NCBI GenBank assembly: GCA_023417265.1
Contig: JAEZFY010000080.1
Location: forward strand, 1-6,673
Reading direction: 5' to 3'
DNA from: Actinomycetes bacterium
GTDB taxonomy: Bacteria; Actinomycetota; Acidimicrobiia; Acidimicrobiales; Ilumatobacteraceae
DNA length: 6,673 nt
Shown here in pieces: positions 1-5,650 of the stretch (the first letter of the stretch is position 1; each line of letters begins with the position of its first letter). A model generated the notes under the pieces. That model saw only the letters and a program-made list of their open reading frames with translations, was not told the origin of the DNA and did not search any database. The translations under genes and the position numbers were made by a program.

Positions 1-1197
1 GGTCAGGCCGGGCAGCACATCGGTGGTCAGCTCGGTGGTGAGGCCGGGCGCGCCGGCCATCCGGGCCCACGCACTGCGGAACTCGCCGAGCGTGCGGGCC
101 TCGATCGCGAGCCGCGGCCGGCGGCCGATGCCGACGCCGTACGTGAACACGCCGAGCCGGGTGAGCGTCGGATCGCCGAGCCGTTCGGTGAGCCGCCAGC
201 CCGGGGCCGCGGCGGTCGAGGTGACCACGATCGCCAGCCCGAGACCCTCACCCGGATCGCGGTCGAGCTCGCCGAGCGGCGACCCGATCGCCAGCGGTGC
301 CAACGTGTGCAACGTGTTGGTGGCGACGTCAGGTCCGCGCAGGTCGATCGGTACCCCGCCCGGTCCGCCGGTGACGAACCGGGTCGTCAGGCCCGCCCGT
401 CCGGCGCTGAGGACGAAGCTCGCGGCCAGCGCGACCGCGCGCTCGAACGCGTCCGGATCGCTCGCCAACACCCCGTCCGGCCAGGCGGCCGGATCGGCGT
501 CGAGCACGACGATGCAGCGGCGCACCCCCTGGGCCTCGTGCTGGCGGACCTTGAGGCCCTCCGAGCGGGCGGACGCCTTCCAGTGGATCGAGCGCGGCTC
601 GTCGCCGTCGACGTAGTCGCGCAGCGAGTGGAACTCGCCCGGGCCGACCCGCTGCGAGAGCGCCAGCAGGTGCCGCCCGAGCACCCCCGTGCCGAGCGAC
701 GGCATCGGCAACTCGAACGTCTGCGGGGCAACGGTCAACTCGGTGACGTCGGCACCGAGCCGGACGTCGCCCGCCAATCCGAGCAGGTCGGTCCGGCGCA
801 AGATCGCCGGCCCGACGGCGAGGATGCCGCGGCGGTGCGCGGGTACGCGATAGCCGGCCGAGAGCTGTTCGCCGGCCGGCAGGGCAGCCAGCGTGAGCAC
901 CGCCGAGTTGCGCTCGCCGACCGGCTCGGTCAGCGTCATCCGCGGCGAACGCCACCGCCCACGGTTGCGCACGAGCAGGTCGACGCGCCCCGTGTCGCCC
1001 ACCGTCAGCACCGCCGGGTGCGCCCACCGGACGATCTCGACGCGCGGCGGCAGCAGCCGCACGACGGCCACGGCGAGCACGACCGCGGCCGCCATCGCGG
1101 CGGCGATCACGAACAGCTCGACGATGCCGAACAGGCGCCCGACAGCCGCCGCCGCGGCCGCACCGACCAGGGTCACCCAACCTTGCCGCGTCGGCAC
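1..1197 (-). CDS. DUF58 domain-containing protein, C-terminus cut by window edge
   Basis: I translated this frame by hand: it is open for 399 codons from GTG at 1197 to the left edge with no stop. Two hydrophobic segments (about residues 8-22 and 25-46) form an N-terminal membrane hairpin. A beta-rich stretch follows, then the DUF58 hallmark at residues 194-207 (DYVDGDEPRSIHWK), and an aspartate-containing VVLDADP strand near residue 230 that resembles the start of a von Willebrand A fold. DUF58 proteins are usually about 400-440 residues, so little is missing. The family is membrane-anchored and is typically encoded beside MoxR ATPases, as here; its biochemical role is poorly known. The start is chosen because GGAGG sits 8 bases upstream. 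A GTG three codons earlier overlaps that Shine-Dalgarno and is unlikely. Expression is probably coupled to the upstream moxR gene. Confidence 0.93.
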   Translation of the reverse strand, partial: MPTRQGWVTLVGAAAAAAVGRLFGIVELFVIAAAMAAAVVLAVAVVRLLPPRVEIVRWAHPAVLTVGDTGRVDLLVRNRGRWRSPRMTLTEPVGERNSAVLTLAALPAGEQLSAGYRVPAHRRGILAVGPAILRRTDLLGLAGDVRLGADVTELTVAPQTFELPMPSLGTGVLGRHLLALSQRVGPGEFHSLRDYVDGDEPRSIHWKASARSEGLKVRQHEAQGVRRCIVVLDADPAAWPDGVLASDPDAFERAVALAASFVLSAGRAGLTTRFVTGGPGGVPIDLRGPDVATNTLHTLAPLAIGSPLGELDRDPGEGLGLAIVVTSTAAAPGWRLTERLGDPTLTRLGVFTYGVGIGRRPRLAIEARTLGEFRSAWARMAGAPGLTTELTTDVLPGLT

Positions 1198-1226
1198 TAG
1201 CGGCACCTCCGCAGAGCGCGGGTCAT
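1197..1226 (-). CDS. possible 9-codon mini-cistron linking moxR to the DUF58 gene
   Basis: An ATG at 1226 overlaps the moxR stop as ATGA. The frame reads MTRALRRCR and ends in TAG, which overlaps the DUF58 GTG start as TAGTG. The Shine-Dalgarno GGAGG of DUF58 lies inside its CGG-AGG arginine codons. The end-to-end overlaps suggest a translation-coupling relay, in which ribosomes leaving moxR would read through the short frame and be delivered to the DUF58 start. The fit could be chance, because the frame is only nine codons long and no family is recognisable. Confidence 0.3.
   Translation of the reverse strand: MTRALRRCR
1206..1210 (-). promoter_or_regulatory. Shine-Dalgarno of the DUF58 gene
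   Basis: The minus strand reads GGAGG, followed by an 8-base spacer and GTG at 1197-1195. This strong site decides the DUF58 start. It contrasts with the transcription-unit heads in this window, which have no Shine-Dalgarno. Confidence 0.8.
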
Positions 1227-2179
1227 CGGGCGACGGGGACCGGCACGTCGGCGAGCAGCTCGCGCACGGCGTCCTCGGCCGACGTGCGGGCGTTGCTCCC
1301 GGCGCGCAGCATCAGACGGTGGGCGAGCACGGCCGGAGCGATCGTCTGGACGTCGTCGGGTGTGGCGTAATCGCGGCCGCGGGCAGCGGCCAGCCCGCGC
1401 CCCGCGGCCGCCAACTGGAGTGTGCCGCGCGGCGACACGCCGAGCTCGATCGCCGGGTGCCGTCGGCTCGCCTCGGCGATGTCGACCAGATACGACTTGA
1501 GTGCGGCGGCCACGTACACGCTGCGCACGGCCTCGATCATGCCGAGCACCTCGGCCGTGGTGACGACCGGGTCGAGCTTGCGCAGCGCCTCGCTCGACCC
1601 CTGCCCGTCGAGGATCGCCATCTCCGCCGTGCGGCCCGGATAGCCGAGCGAGATCCGCAGCAAGAAGCGGTCGAGCTGACTCTCCGGCAGGCGGTAGGTG
1701 CCTTCCTGCTCGACCGGGTTCTGCGTGGCGATCACCATGAACGGCGCGTCGAGTTGGTAGGTCGTACCGTCGGCCGACACCTGCCGTTCTTCCATCGCCT
1801 CGAGCAGGGCCGACTGGGTCTTCGGCGACGCCCGGTTGATCTCGTCGGCGAGCACGATGTTGGCGAACAGTGGCCCGCGCTGGAACCGGAACGTCTCGGT
1901 CGACCGCTCGAACACGCTCACCCCGAGCAGGTCGGCCGGCAACAGATCGGGCGTGAACTGGACCCGCTTGTGGGTCGCGTGGATCGACGCTGCGAGCGCC
2001 TTGGCGAGGCTCGTCTTGCCGACCCCGGGCACGTCCTCGATCAGCAGGTGACCCTCGGCGAGCAGCGCCACCACGGCGAACTCGATCGTCTCGTGCTTGC
2101 CGTGGACGACGTGGGCGATGTTGTCGACGATCGCCTCGAACAGCGTCGAGAACTGGATGGCAGGCGCTACGTCCGTCAC
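1223..2179 (-). CDS. MoxR-family AAA+ ATPase
   Basis: This 318-aa protein has the full MoxR layout. Walker A is DVPGVGKT (49-56), Walker B is LADE (110-113) followed by INRA, sensor 1 is ATQNP (151-155), the likely arginine finger is R171 in LDRF, and sensor 2 is the GVSPRG motif (247-252). The C-terminal half is the AAA lid (AAA_lid_2 type). MoxR proteins are cytoplasmic chaperone-like ATPases thought to mature or remodel partner complexes, commonly with DUF58 and VWA-domain proteins; the DUF58 gene immediately downstream fits this. The length is normal and all catalytic residues are present. The start is GTG, the only start available because an in-frame TGA lies eight codons upstream. It has no usable Shine-Dalgarno, but TACCCT ends 7 bases before it, suggesting a leaderless transcript. 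The exact substrate is unknown. Confidence 0.96.
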   Translation of the reverse strand: MTDVAPAIQFSTLFEAIVDNIAHVVHGKHETIEFAVVALLAEGHLLIEDVPGVGKTSLAKALAASIHATHKRVQFTPDLLPADLLGVSVFERSTETFRFQRGPLFANIVLADEINRASPKTQSALLEAMEERQVSADGTTYQLDAPFMVIATQNPVEQEGTYRLPESQLDRFLLRISLGYPGRTAEMAILDGQGSSEALRKLDPVVTTAEVLGMIEAVRSVYVAAALKSYLVDIAEASRRHPAIELGVSPRGTLQLAAAGRGLAAARGRDYATPDDVQTIAPAVLAHRLMLRAGSNARTSAEDAVRELLADVPVPVAR

Positions 2180-2191
2180 CCTCGCGAGGGT
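2178..2191. repeat. perfect 14-bp palindrome over the moxR -10 and start codon
   Basis: ACCCTCGCGAGGGT equals its own reverse complement. It covers five of the six bases of the putative moxR -10 box, the 7-base gap and two bases of the GTG start codon. This is where a dimeric repressor would block transcription. If transcribed it could instead fold near the 5' end. It is a candidate operator, and no regulator is identified. Confidence 0.5.
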
Positions 2192-2192
2192 A
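2187..2192 (-). promoter_or_regulatory. putative -10 box for leaderless moxR transcription
   Basis: The minus strand reads TACCCT (TANNNT type), then 7 bases, then the GTG start. That spacing places transcription initiation at or next to the start codon. No convincing -35 box is seen 16-18 bases upstream. The hexamer lies within a 14-bp palindrome. Confidence 0.45.
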
Positions 2193-2204
2193 GACGCGCG
2201 TCAC

Positions 2205-2247
2205 GGGAGCGGGCGGGCGGGAAGGCGGATGTCCGGGCGGGCGGGAA
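2205..2247 (+). repeat. two G-rich 14-bp direct repeats with a G-quadruplex motif
   Basis: CGGGCGGGCGGGAA occurs at 2210-2223 and again, identically, at 2234-2247, 24 bases apart start to start. With the GGG at 2205-2207, the first copy makes a canonical intramolecular G-quadruplex pattern of four GGG tracts (2205-2221) with loops of 3, 1 and 1 bases on the plus strand. The second copy has three GGG tracts and a fourth at 2254-2256 after an 8-base loop. The array lies between the divergent moxR and ROK promoters. It may be a structural or protein-binding element; high GC makes some G runs expected. Confidence 0.55.
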
Positions 2248-2273
2248 CGACATGGGTTGCACCGGGCAGGCGG

Positions 2274-2283
2274 CGGTACCGTG
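2274..2283 (+). promoter_or_regulatory. leaderless-type promoter motif upstream of the ROK gene
   Basis: CGGTACCGTG contains the -10-like hexamer TACCGT (2277-2282), which ends 7 bases before the GTG start at 2290. The start has no Shine-Dalgarno. The same 10-base pattern precedes three other genes in the window at nearly the same distance. No clear -35 box is visible. Confidence 0.55.
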
Positions 2284-2289
2284 CCGCCG

Positions 2290-3255
2290 GTGAGCGACCG
2301 GCCCTCGACCGCGACACCGCGCGTGTCGAAGCTGCCGCGCGACGCACCTATCCCCGTGCCCGAGCCGGCCGCCCCGCGACCCGACGCCGAACCGGGCTAC
2401 CTCGCGATCGACCTGGGGCCGACCCGGCTCGCCGCGGCGATCGTCAACACCAGTGGGGACGTGCTCGTGCGCGACCGTGTCGCCACCCCGCAGCGCAATG
2501 TCTGGCCGGCCGTGCGCGGGCTCGTCAACCGCGTCCGCGCCGCCAACCAGACCGCGATCGAACCCACCCACTGCGGTGTGACCTGCCCCGGCCCGATCGA
2601 TCGCGCGGCCGGCACGATCCGCCCGATCGGCATGCCCGTGTGGCGCGACTTCCCGCTCCTCGACGAGATGGCCGAACTCACCGGGCTCCCCGTGGCGATC
2701 GACACGCCCGCCCGCGCGCTCGCTCTCGCCGAACAATGGCTCGGCGAGTCCGCCAACGTGCCCGCCGCCCAGCAGCAGTACGCCGCGCTCGTGTTCGGCG
2801 ACGACGTCGACGGCGCGGTGGTGGCCGGCGGGCGCCTGCTGTCGGGCAGCACCGGCAACCTCGGCCAGTTCGGGCACCTCATCGTCGAACCCGAAGGAGC
2901 GCCGTGCGTGTGCGGGGCCGTCGGCTGCCTCACCGCCTACACCGGCGTGCGCGGCATCTCCGCCAGCACCGGCCGCGACCTGCGCCGCACCCCTCCGGCG
3001 ATCGTCGAACGCACCGGCATCATGGCCGCCCGAGCATGCGCTTCGTTGGCGGCGATGCTCGACGTCACCGACATCGTCGTCGGCGGCGTCGTCCCCTCGG
3101 TGCTCGGCGAACCGTTCTTCGACGCCCTGGCGACCGAACTCGAACAGCGCAGCCGGCTCCCGCACCTCCAAGCGCTGCGCATCCGCGGGCTGGCGACCAC
3201 CAAGATCGGCCCGCTGTCGAGCGCCGCCGCACTCGCTCGCCGCGACGACCGCTGA
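2290..3255 (+). CDS. ROK-family protein with an altered active site
   Basis: This 321-aa protein has an unusual proline-rich, probably disordered leader (residues 2-36) and no helix-turn-helix, so it resembles ROK sugar kinases more than NagC/XylR repressors. The phosphate-1 motif is IDLGPT (40-45; usual form DIGGT). The candidate catalytic aspartate is D138 in AIDTPARALALAE, matching the family's NDANAAALAE. The zinc site is intact: H196 and the CxCGxxGC motif C206, C208, C213. Three family features are missing. The glycine-rich GTGIGGG loop reads GDDVDGA, the sugar-binding Glu of GExGH is Gln (LGQFGH), and the Glu after the last Cys (GCLE) is Thr (GCLT). It may act on an atypical substrate or be a pseudokinase. 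GTG at 2290 is preferred over TTG at 2257 because the promoter motif lies just upstream. Confidence 0.85.
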   Translation: MSDRPSTATPRVSKLPRDAPIPVPEPAAPRPDAEPGYLAIDLGPTRLAAAIVNTSGDVLVRDRVATPQRNVWPAVRGLVNRVRAANQTAIEPTHCGVTCPGPIDRAAGTIRPIGMPVWRDFPLLDEMAELTGLPVAIDTPARALALAEQWLGESANVPAAQQQYAALVFGDDVDGAVVAGGRLLSGSTGNLGQFGHLIVEPEGAPCVCGAVGCLTAYTGVRGISASTGRDLRRTPPAIVERTGIMAARACASLAAMLDVTDIVVGGVVPSVLGEPFFDALATELEQRSRLPHLQALRIRGLATTKIGPLSSAAALARRDDR

Positions 3256-3293
3256 CGCCGCCTGCGCTCGGGTCGCCGGGCCGTCGCGGCCGT

Positions 3294-3303
3294 CGGTACG
3301 GTG
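3294..3303 (+). promoter_or_regulatory. leaderless-type promoter motif upstream of the acyl-CoA dehydrogenase gene
   Basis: CGGTACGGTG contains TACGGT (3297-3302), 6 bases before the ATG at 3309. There is no Shine-Dalgarno. Its position in the 53-base gap after the ROK stop suggests the dehydrogenase has its own transcript. The -35 region is not recognisable. Confidence 0.55.
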
Positions 3304-3308
3304 CGCGC

Positions 3309-4529
3309 ATGCGCCCTACCTATTCCGCCGAGGCCGAGGAGTACCGAGCCAAGGTGCAGGCGTTCCTTGCCGAACGGCTGCCTGCCACGTGGGGCGGCAT
3401 CGGCACACTCACCGGTGAGGCGCTGACCCGCTTCGTCACCGAATGGCGCGGGGTGCTCTACGAGGCCGGGTACCTCGCCCCCGGCTGGCCGGTCGAGTAC
3501 GGCGGAGCCGGTCTCTCGGCGCTCGAGCAGGTGATCCTCGCCGAGGAGTTCACGCGCGCCGGCGTCCCGAGCGGTGGCCCCAACGATGCGTTCGGCATCC
3601 AGATGCTCGGCAACACGCTGCTGCTGTTCGGCACCGAGGAGCAGAAGCGCCACTACCTGCCGCGGATCCTGTCCGGTGCGGACACGTGGTGCCAGGGCTA
3701 CAGCGAGCCCAACGCCGGCTCCGACCTCGCCAACGTCGGCCTGCGGGCCGTGCTCGACGGCGACCAATGGGTGCTCAACGGGCAGAAGATCTGGACGTCG
3801 GCCGGGCACCTCGCCGACCACATCTTCACGCTCGCCCGCACCGATCCCGACGCCCCCAAGCACAAGGGCATCACGTTCCTGCTCGTCGACATGCGCCAGC
3901 CCGGAATCGAGGTGCGCCCGATCAAGATGATCTCGGGCGAGAGCGAGTTCAACGAGGTCTTCTACACCGACGCGACAACGCCCAAGGACGAGGTCGTCGG
4001 CGGCGTCAACGACGGCTGGCGGGTGGCGATGGGCCTGCTCGGGTTCGAGCGCGGCGAGGCCGCGGCCACGGTGCCGATCCGCTTCCAAGCCGAAGTCGAC
4101 CGGCTCCTGCTGCTCGCCCGCGAACGCGGCGTGGCCGAGCACCCGTTGGTGCGCCAGAAGCTGGCGTGGGCGTACTCGCAGGTGCAGTTGATGCGGTGGA
4201 ACGGGATGCGTGTGCTCACCGGGTTCCTCGCCGGCCAGCACCCCGGCCCGGACGCGGCGATCTCGAAGCTGTTCTGGAGCGAATACCACCGCGTGGTCAC
4301 CGAGCTCGCCGTGCATGTGTACGGGGCCGAGGCGATGACGATCGAGGGTCGTCCGCCGTCGTCGGCGTTCCAAACCGACGACGCCGGCGCGCCGAACTCC
4401 ACGGCGTCGTGGGTGAACACGTTCATCAACGCCCGGGCCGGGACGATCTATGCGGGAACGTCGCAGGTGCAGCGCAACATCATCGGAGAGATGGTGTTGG
4501 GCCTGCCCAAGGAACCCGCCGCGCGCTAG
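3309..4529 (+). CDS. acyl-CoA dehydrogenase, FadE type
   Basis: This 406-aa flavoprotein matches the usual length of the family, which catalyses FAD-dependent alpha,beta-desaturation of acyl-CoA thioesters. The helical N-terminal domain covers about residues 1-125. The family signature YSEPNAGSDLA (131-141) and IWTSAG (161-166) lie in the FAD-binding beta domain, and the C-terminal helical domain starts near 235. The usual medium-chain catalytic Glu of YEGT is absent: the site reads IYAGTSQVQRNIIGE (380-394). The likely base is E247 in GFERG, the position corresponding to the catalytic Glu of isovaleryl-CoA dehydrogenase (inferred by motif alignment). The substrate cannot be read from the sequence; related actinobacterial FadE proteins act on fatty, branched or steroid-side-chain acyl-CoAs, sometimes as heteromers. 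No partner FadE lies next to it. Confidence 0.95.
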   Translation: MRPTYSAEAEEYRAKVQAFLAERLPATWGGIGTLTGEALTRFVTEWRGVLYEAGYLAPGWPVEYGGAGLSALEQVILAEEFTRAGVPSGGPNDAFGIQMLGNTLLLFGTEEQKRHYLPRILSGADTWCQGYSEPNAGSDLANVGLRAVLDGDQWVLNGQKIWTSAGHLADHIFTLARTDPDAPKHKGITFLLVDMRQPGIEVRPIKMISGESEFNEVFYTDATTPKDEVVGGVNDGWRVAMGLLGFERGEAAATVPIRFQAEVDRLLLLARERGVAEHPLVRQKLAWAYSQVQLMRWNGMRVLTGFLAGQHPGPDAAISKLFWSEYHRVVTELAVHVYGAEAMTIEGRPPSSAFQTDDAGAPNSTASWVNTFINARAGTIYAGTSQVQRNIIGEMVLGLPKEPAAR

Positions 4530-4534
4530 CGGCG
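4517..4534 (+). terminator. weak hairpin at the end of the acyl-CoA dehydrogenase gene
   Basis: CGCCGC (4517-4522) pairs with GCGGCG (4529-4534) around the loop GCGCTA, spanning the TAG stop. No T tract follows, so it is not a standard intrinsic terminator; GC-rich actinobacteria often have such hairpins. Chance is a fair alternative. Confidence 0.22.
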
Positions 4535-4579
4535 CGCTGGCGCCCGGTCCCAGCACGGGTTCGCGGCGGCTGGGGTCGG

Positions 4580-4589
4580 CGGTACGGTG
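4580..4589 (+). promoter_or_regulatory. leaderless-type promoter motif upstream of the 79-aa protein gene
   Basis: CGGTACGGTG is identical to the motif before the acyl-CoA dehydrogenase gene. Its TACGGT (4583-4588) ends 7 bases before the ATG at 4596. This spacing supports that ATG over the GTG at 4587 or ATG at 4590, which overlap or abut the hexamer. TTCGCG at 4560-4565, 17 bases upstream, is only a weak -35 candidate. Confidence 0.55.
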
Positions 4590-4595
4590 ATGGGG

Positions 4596-4835
4596 ATGGC
4601 AGGAGTCACCGGAGTGGTCGCGGCGGTGGTGCGGCGGCCGGGGCTGTGGGGGGTCGCGGTGCGGCAGGGATGGCGGATGATTCCCCGCGGGTGGTGGCGG
4701 CGGTGGCCGTTCGTGCCGGTGCCGTCGCGGGACTATCTGCGATTCCGGATGCTCACGCAGTACGGCGACGGCGCTGCCCGGCCGGCGGGCGGCGACGTGG
4801 TGGCGTACCTCGAATGGTGTCAGCAGTACGGCTGA
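4596..4835 (+). CDS. small basic protein of unknown function (79 aa)
   Basis: I recognise no named domain. The start resembles an amphipathic or short hydrophobic segment (MAGVTGVVAAVV, 1-12), followed by an Arg/Trp-rich basic stretch with GWWRRWPF (32-39), then PVPSRDYLRFRMLTQYGDG (41-59) and a C-terminal VVAYLEWCQQYG. Ordered aromatic motifs and third-position GC bias argue for a real gene. The basic, Trp-rich N-terminal half suggests membrane-surface or nucleic-acid contact, but this is speculative. Its 3' end overlaps the next gene by 22 bases, so the two are probably co-translated and may be functionally linked to protein lipoylation. ATG at 4596 is chosen by spacing from the promoter motif. 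Confidence 0.72.
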   Translation: MAGVTGVVAAVVRRPGLWGVAVRQGWRMIPRGWWRRWPFVPVPSRDYLRFRMLTQYGDGAARPAGGDVVAYLEWCQQYG

Positions 4836-5509
4836 CCGGAAGCGTCGCCGAGTTGCACGCCCGCGACCCGTTCGTCGGCGGGCCGCTCGTCGCCCCCGAG
4901 GTGTGGTGGTGCGACTTCACCGACTCGGCGATCGTGCTCGGTTCGTCGCAGCCCGACGAGCTGCTCGATGCCGACGCCGTCACCGCGGCCGGGCTGCACG
5001 TCGTGCGCCGGCGTTCAGGTGGGGGAGCGGTGCTGCTCCGGCCCGGCGCGGTGGTGTGGATCGATCTCATCGTCCCCGCCGCCGCGTGGCCCACCGACGT
5101 GCGCCGCTCGATGGTGGCCGCCGGCGAGGTGTGGCAGGCGGCGCTGACCGAGGTCGCGGCGGTTGCCCCCGGCACCGTCGTCGTCCATGATGGCGGGATG
5201 CTGCCCACGGACTGGTCGCGCGCCGTGTGCTTCGCGGGTATCGGCCCGGGCGAAGTGCTCGCGGCCGACGCGACACCAACGCGCAAGCTGGTCGGGCTGA
5301 GTCAGCGGCGTACCCGCGGCGGTGCGCGCATCCAAGGGCTGGTCCACCGGTCCGACCTGGTGGCCGCCACGGCGGCGTTGATCGCCGGCGCGCACCGGCC
5401 GGGCGGTGTGCCCCCAGGGGCGGCGAGCGCGGATGTCGACGCGGCGATGCTCGCCGACGCGATCGCGTCCGCCGCCCAGCGCCATCACCCCGGAATCACA
5501 CCCGTGTAA
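4814..5509 (+). CDS. lipoate-protein ligase / octanoyltransferase-like protein (BPL/LplA/LipB fold)
   Basis: This 231-aa protein has the family's acyl-binding motif RRRSGGGAVLL (65-75). It also has K158 in RKLVGLSQRR, which matches the KxxGxAxR lysine of LplA/LipM enzymes that binds the acyl or lipoyl group. C139 in AVCF lies where LipM-type octanoyltransferases carry their nucleophilic cysteine in a CF motif, so an octanoyl- or lipoyl-transfer role on carrier domains (E2 subunits, GcvH) is plausible. It has only the catalytic domain, without the C-terminal accessory domain of E. coli LplA. The usual HG after the lysine region is QG (R172-G175: RIQG). The ATG at 4814 (or GTG at 4817) lies inside the upstream gene with no Shine-Dalgarno, pointing to translational coupling. 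The true substrate is uncertain. Confidence 0.85.
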   Translation: MVSAVRLTGSVAELHARDPFVGGPLVAPEVWWCDFTDSAIVLGSSQPDELLDADAVTAAGLHVVRRRSGGGAVLLRPGAVVWIDLIVPAAAWPTDVRRSMVAAGEVWQAALTEVAAVAPGTVVVHDGGMLPTDWSRAVCFAGIGPGEVLAADATPTRKLVGLSQRRTRGGARIQGLVHRSDLVAATAALIAGAHRPGGVPPGAASADVDAAMLADAIASAAQRHHPGITPV

Positions 5510-5511
5510 TT

Positions 5512-5526
5512 CGCGCGCTGCGCGCG
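5512..5526 (+). terminator. GC-only hairpin after the ligase gene
   Basis: CGCGCG (5512-5517) pairs with CGCGCG (5521-5526) around a 3-base CTG loop, starting 2 bases after the TAA stop. No T tract follows. Its placement between the ligase stop and the mraZ promoter fits a terminator, but alternating CG runs can pair in many registers. Confidence 0.35.
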
Positions 5527-5596
5527 CACGCCTCCCGGGTTGCTGGAACACCTGTTCGTACCGCCTGAGCTGGTGGAATGCCAGACGACGGGTCAG

Positions 5597-5621
5597 ATAG
5601 GCGCGAATAGGCGCGGAATGG
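5597..5621 (+). promoter_or_regulatory. putative MraZ operator: 10-bp-period direct repeats
   Basis: ATAGGCGCGA (5597-5606) is followed directly by ATAGGCGCGG (5607-5616), then a partial third unit AATGG (5617-5621) in the same 10-base register. The array abuts the -35 box of mraZ at 5622. MraZ proteins are known to repress their own operon by binding short G-rich direct repeats at 10-bp spacing upstream of mraZ (TGGGN boxes in E. coli). The period and position fit; the box sequence differs from E. coli, so the assignment is inferred. Confidence 0.55.
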
Positions 5622-5650
5622 TTGACATCGGTGCGCGCGCACGGCACGAT
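5622..5650 (+). promoter_or_regulatory. mraZ promoter, leaderless type
   Basis: A perfect consensus -35 TTGACA (5622-5627) is separated by exactly 17 bases from CACGAT (5645-5650), which ends 6 bases before the GTG start. The -10 lies in CGGCACGATG (5642-5651), a variant of the motif before three other genes, with C replacing the first T of the TANNNT hexamer. There is no Shine-Dalgarno. This is the best-supported promoter in the window. Confidence 0.68.
5631..5642. repeat. 12-bp perfect palindrome inside the mraZ promoter spacer
   Basis: GTGCGCGCGCAC equals its reverse complement and lies wholly between the -35 and -10 boxes of mraZ. Its 10-bp core TGCGCGCGCA, plus CG on the right, recurs at 5519-5530 beside the ligase hairpin, 113 bases upstream. 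It could be an operator or a Z-DNA-prone alternating purine-pyrimidine stretch, or it may reflect base composition. Confidence 0.4.

Noticed and set aside
307..1200. Long plus-strand reading frame opposite the DUF58 gene
   Set aside because: It is Arg/His-rich without recognisable motifs, and the minus strand here encodes clear DUF58 signature residues; GC-rich DNA often has open antisense frames.
2257..2289. ROK start at TTG 2257
   Set aside because: It would put the CGGTACCGTG motif inside the coding region and adds 11 residues unlike the family; GTG at 2290 has the expected spacing from the -10 box.
893..2293. 466-codon plus-strand frame opposite moxR
   Set aside because: It is antisense to a complete MoxR with all ATPase motifs, and its composition is shadow-like.
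2937..4556. 539-codon minus-strand frame across the ROK and acyl-CoA dehydrogenase genes
   Set aside because: It is an antisense frame spanning two genes and their gap, with no motifs of its own.
5570..5584. Small inverted repeat CTGG/CCAG upstream of mraZ
   Set aside because: Only a 4-bp stem with a 7-base loop, which is expected by chance.
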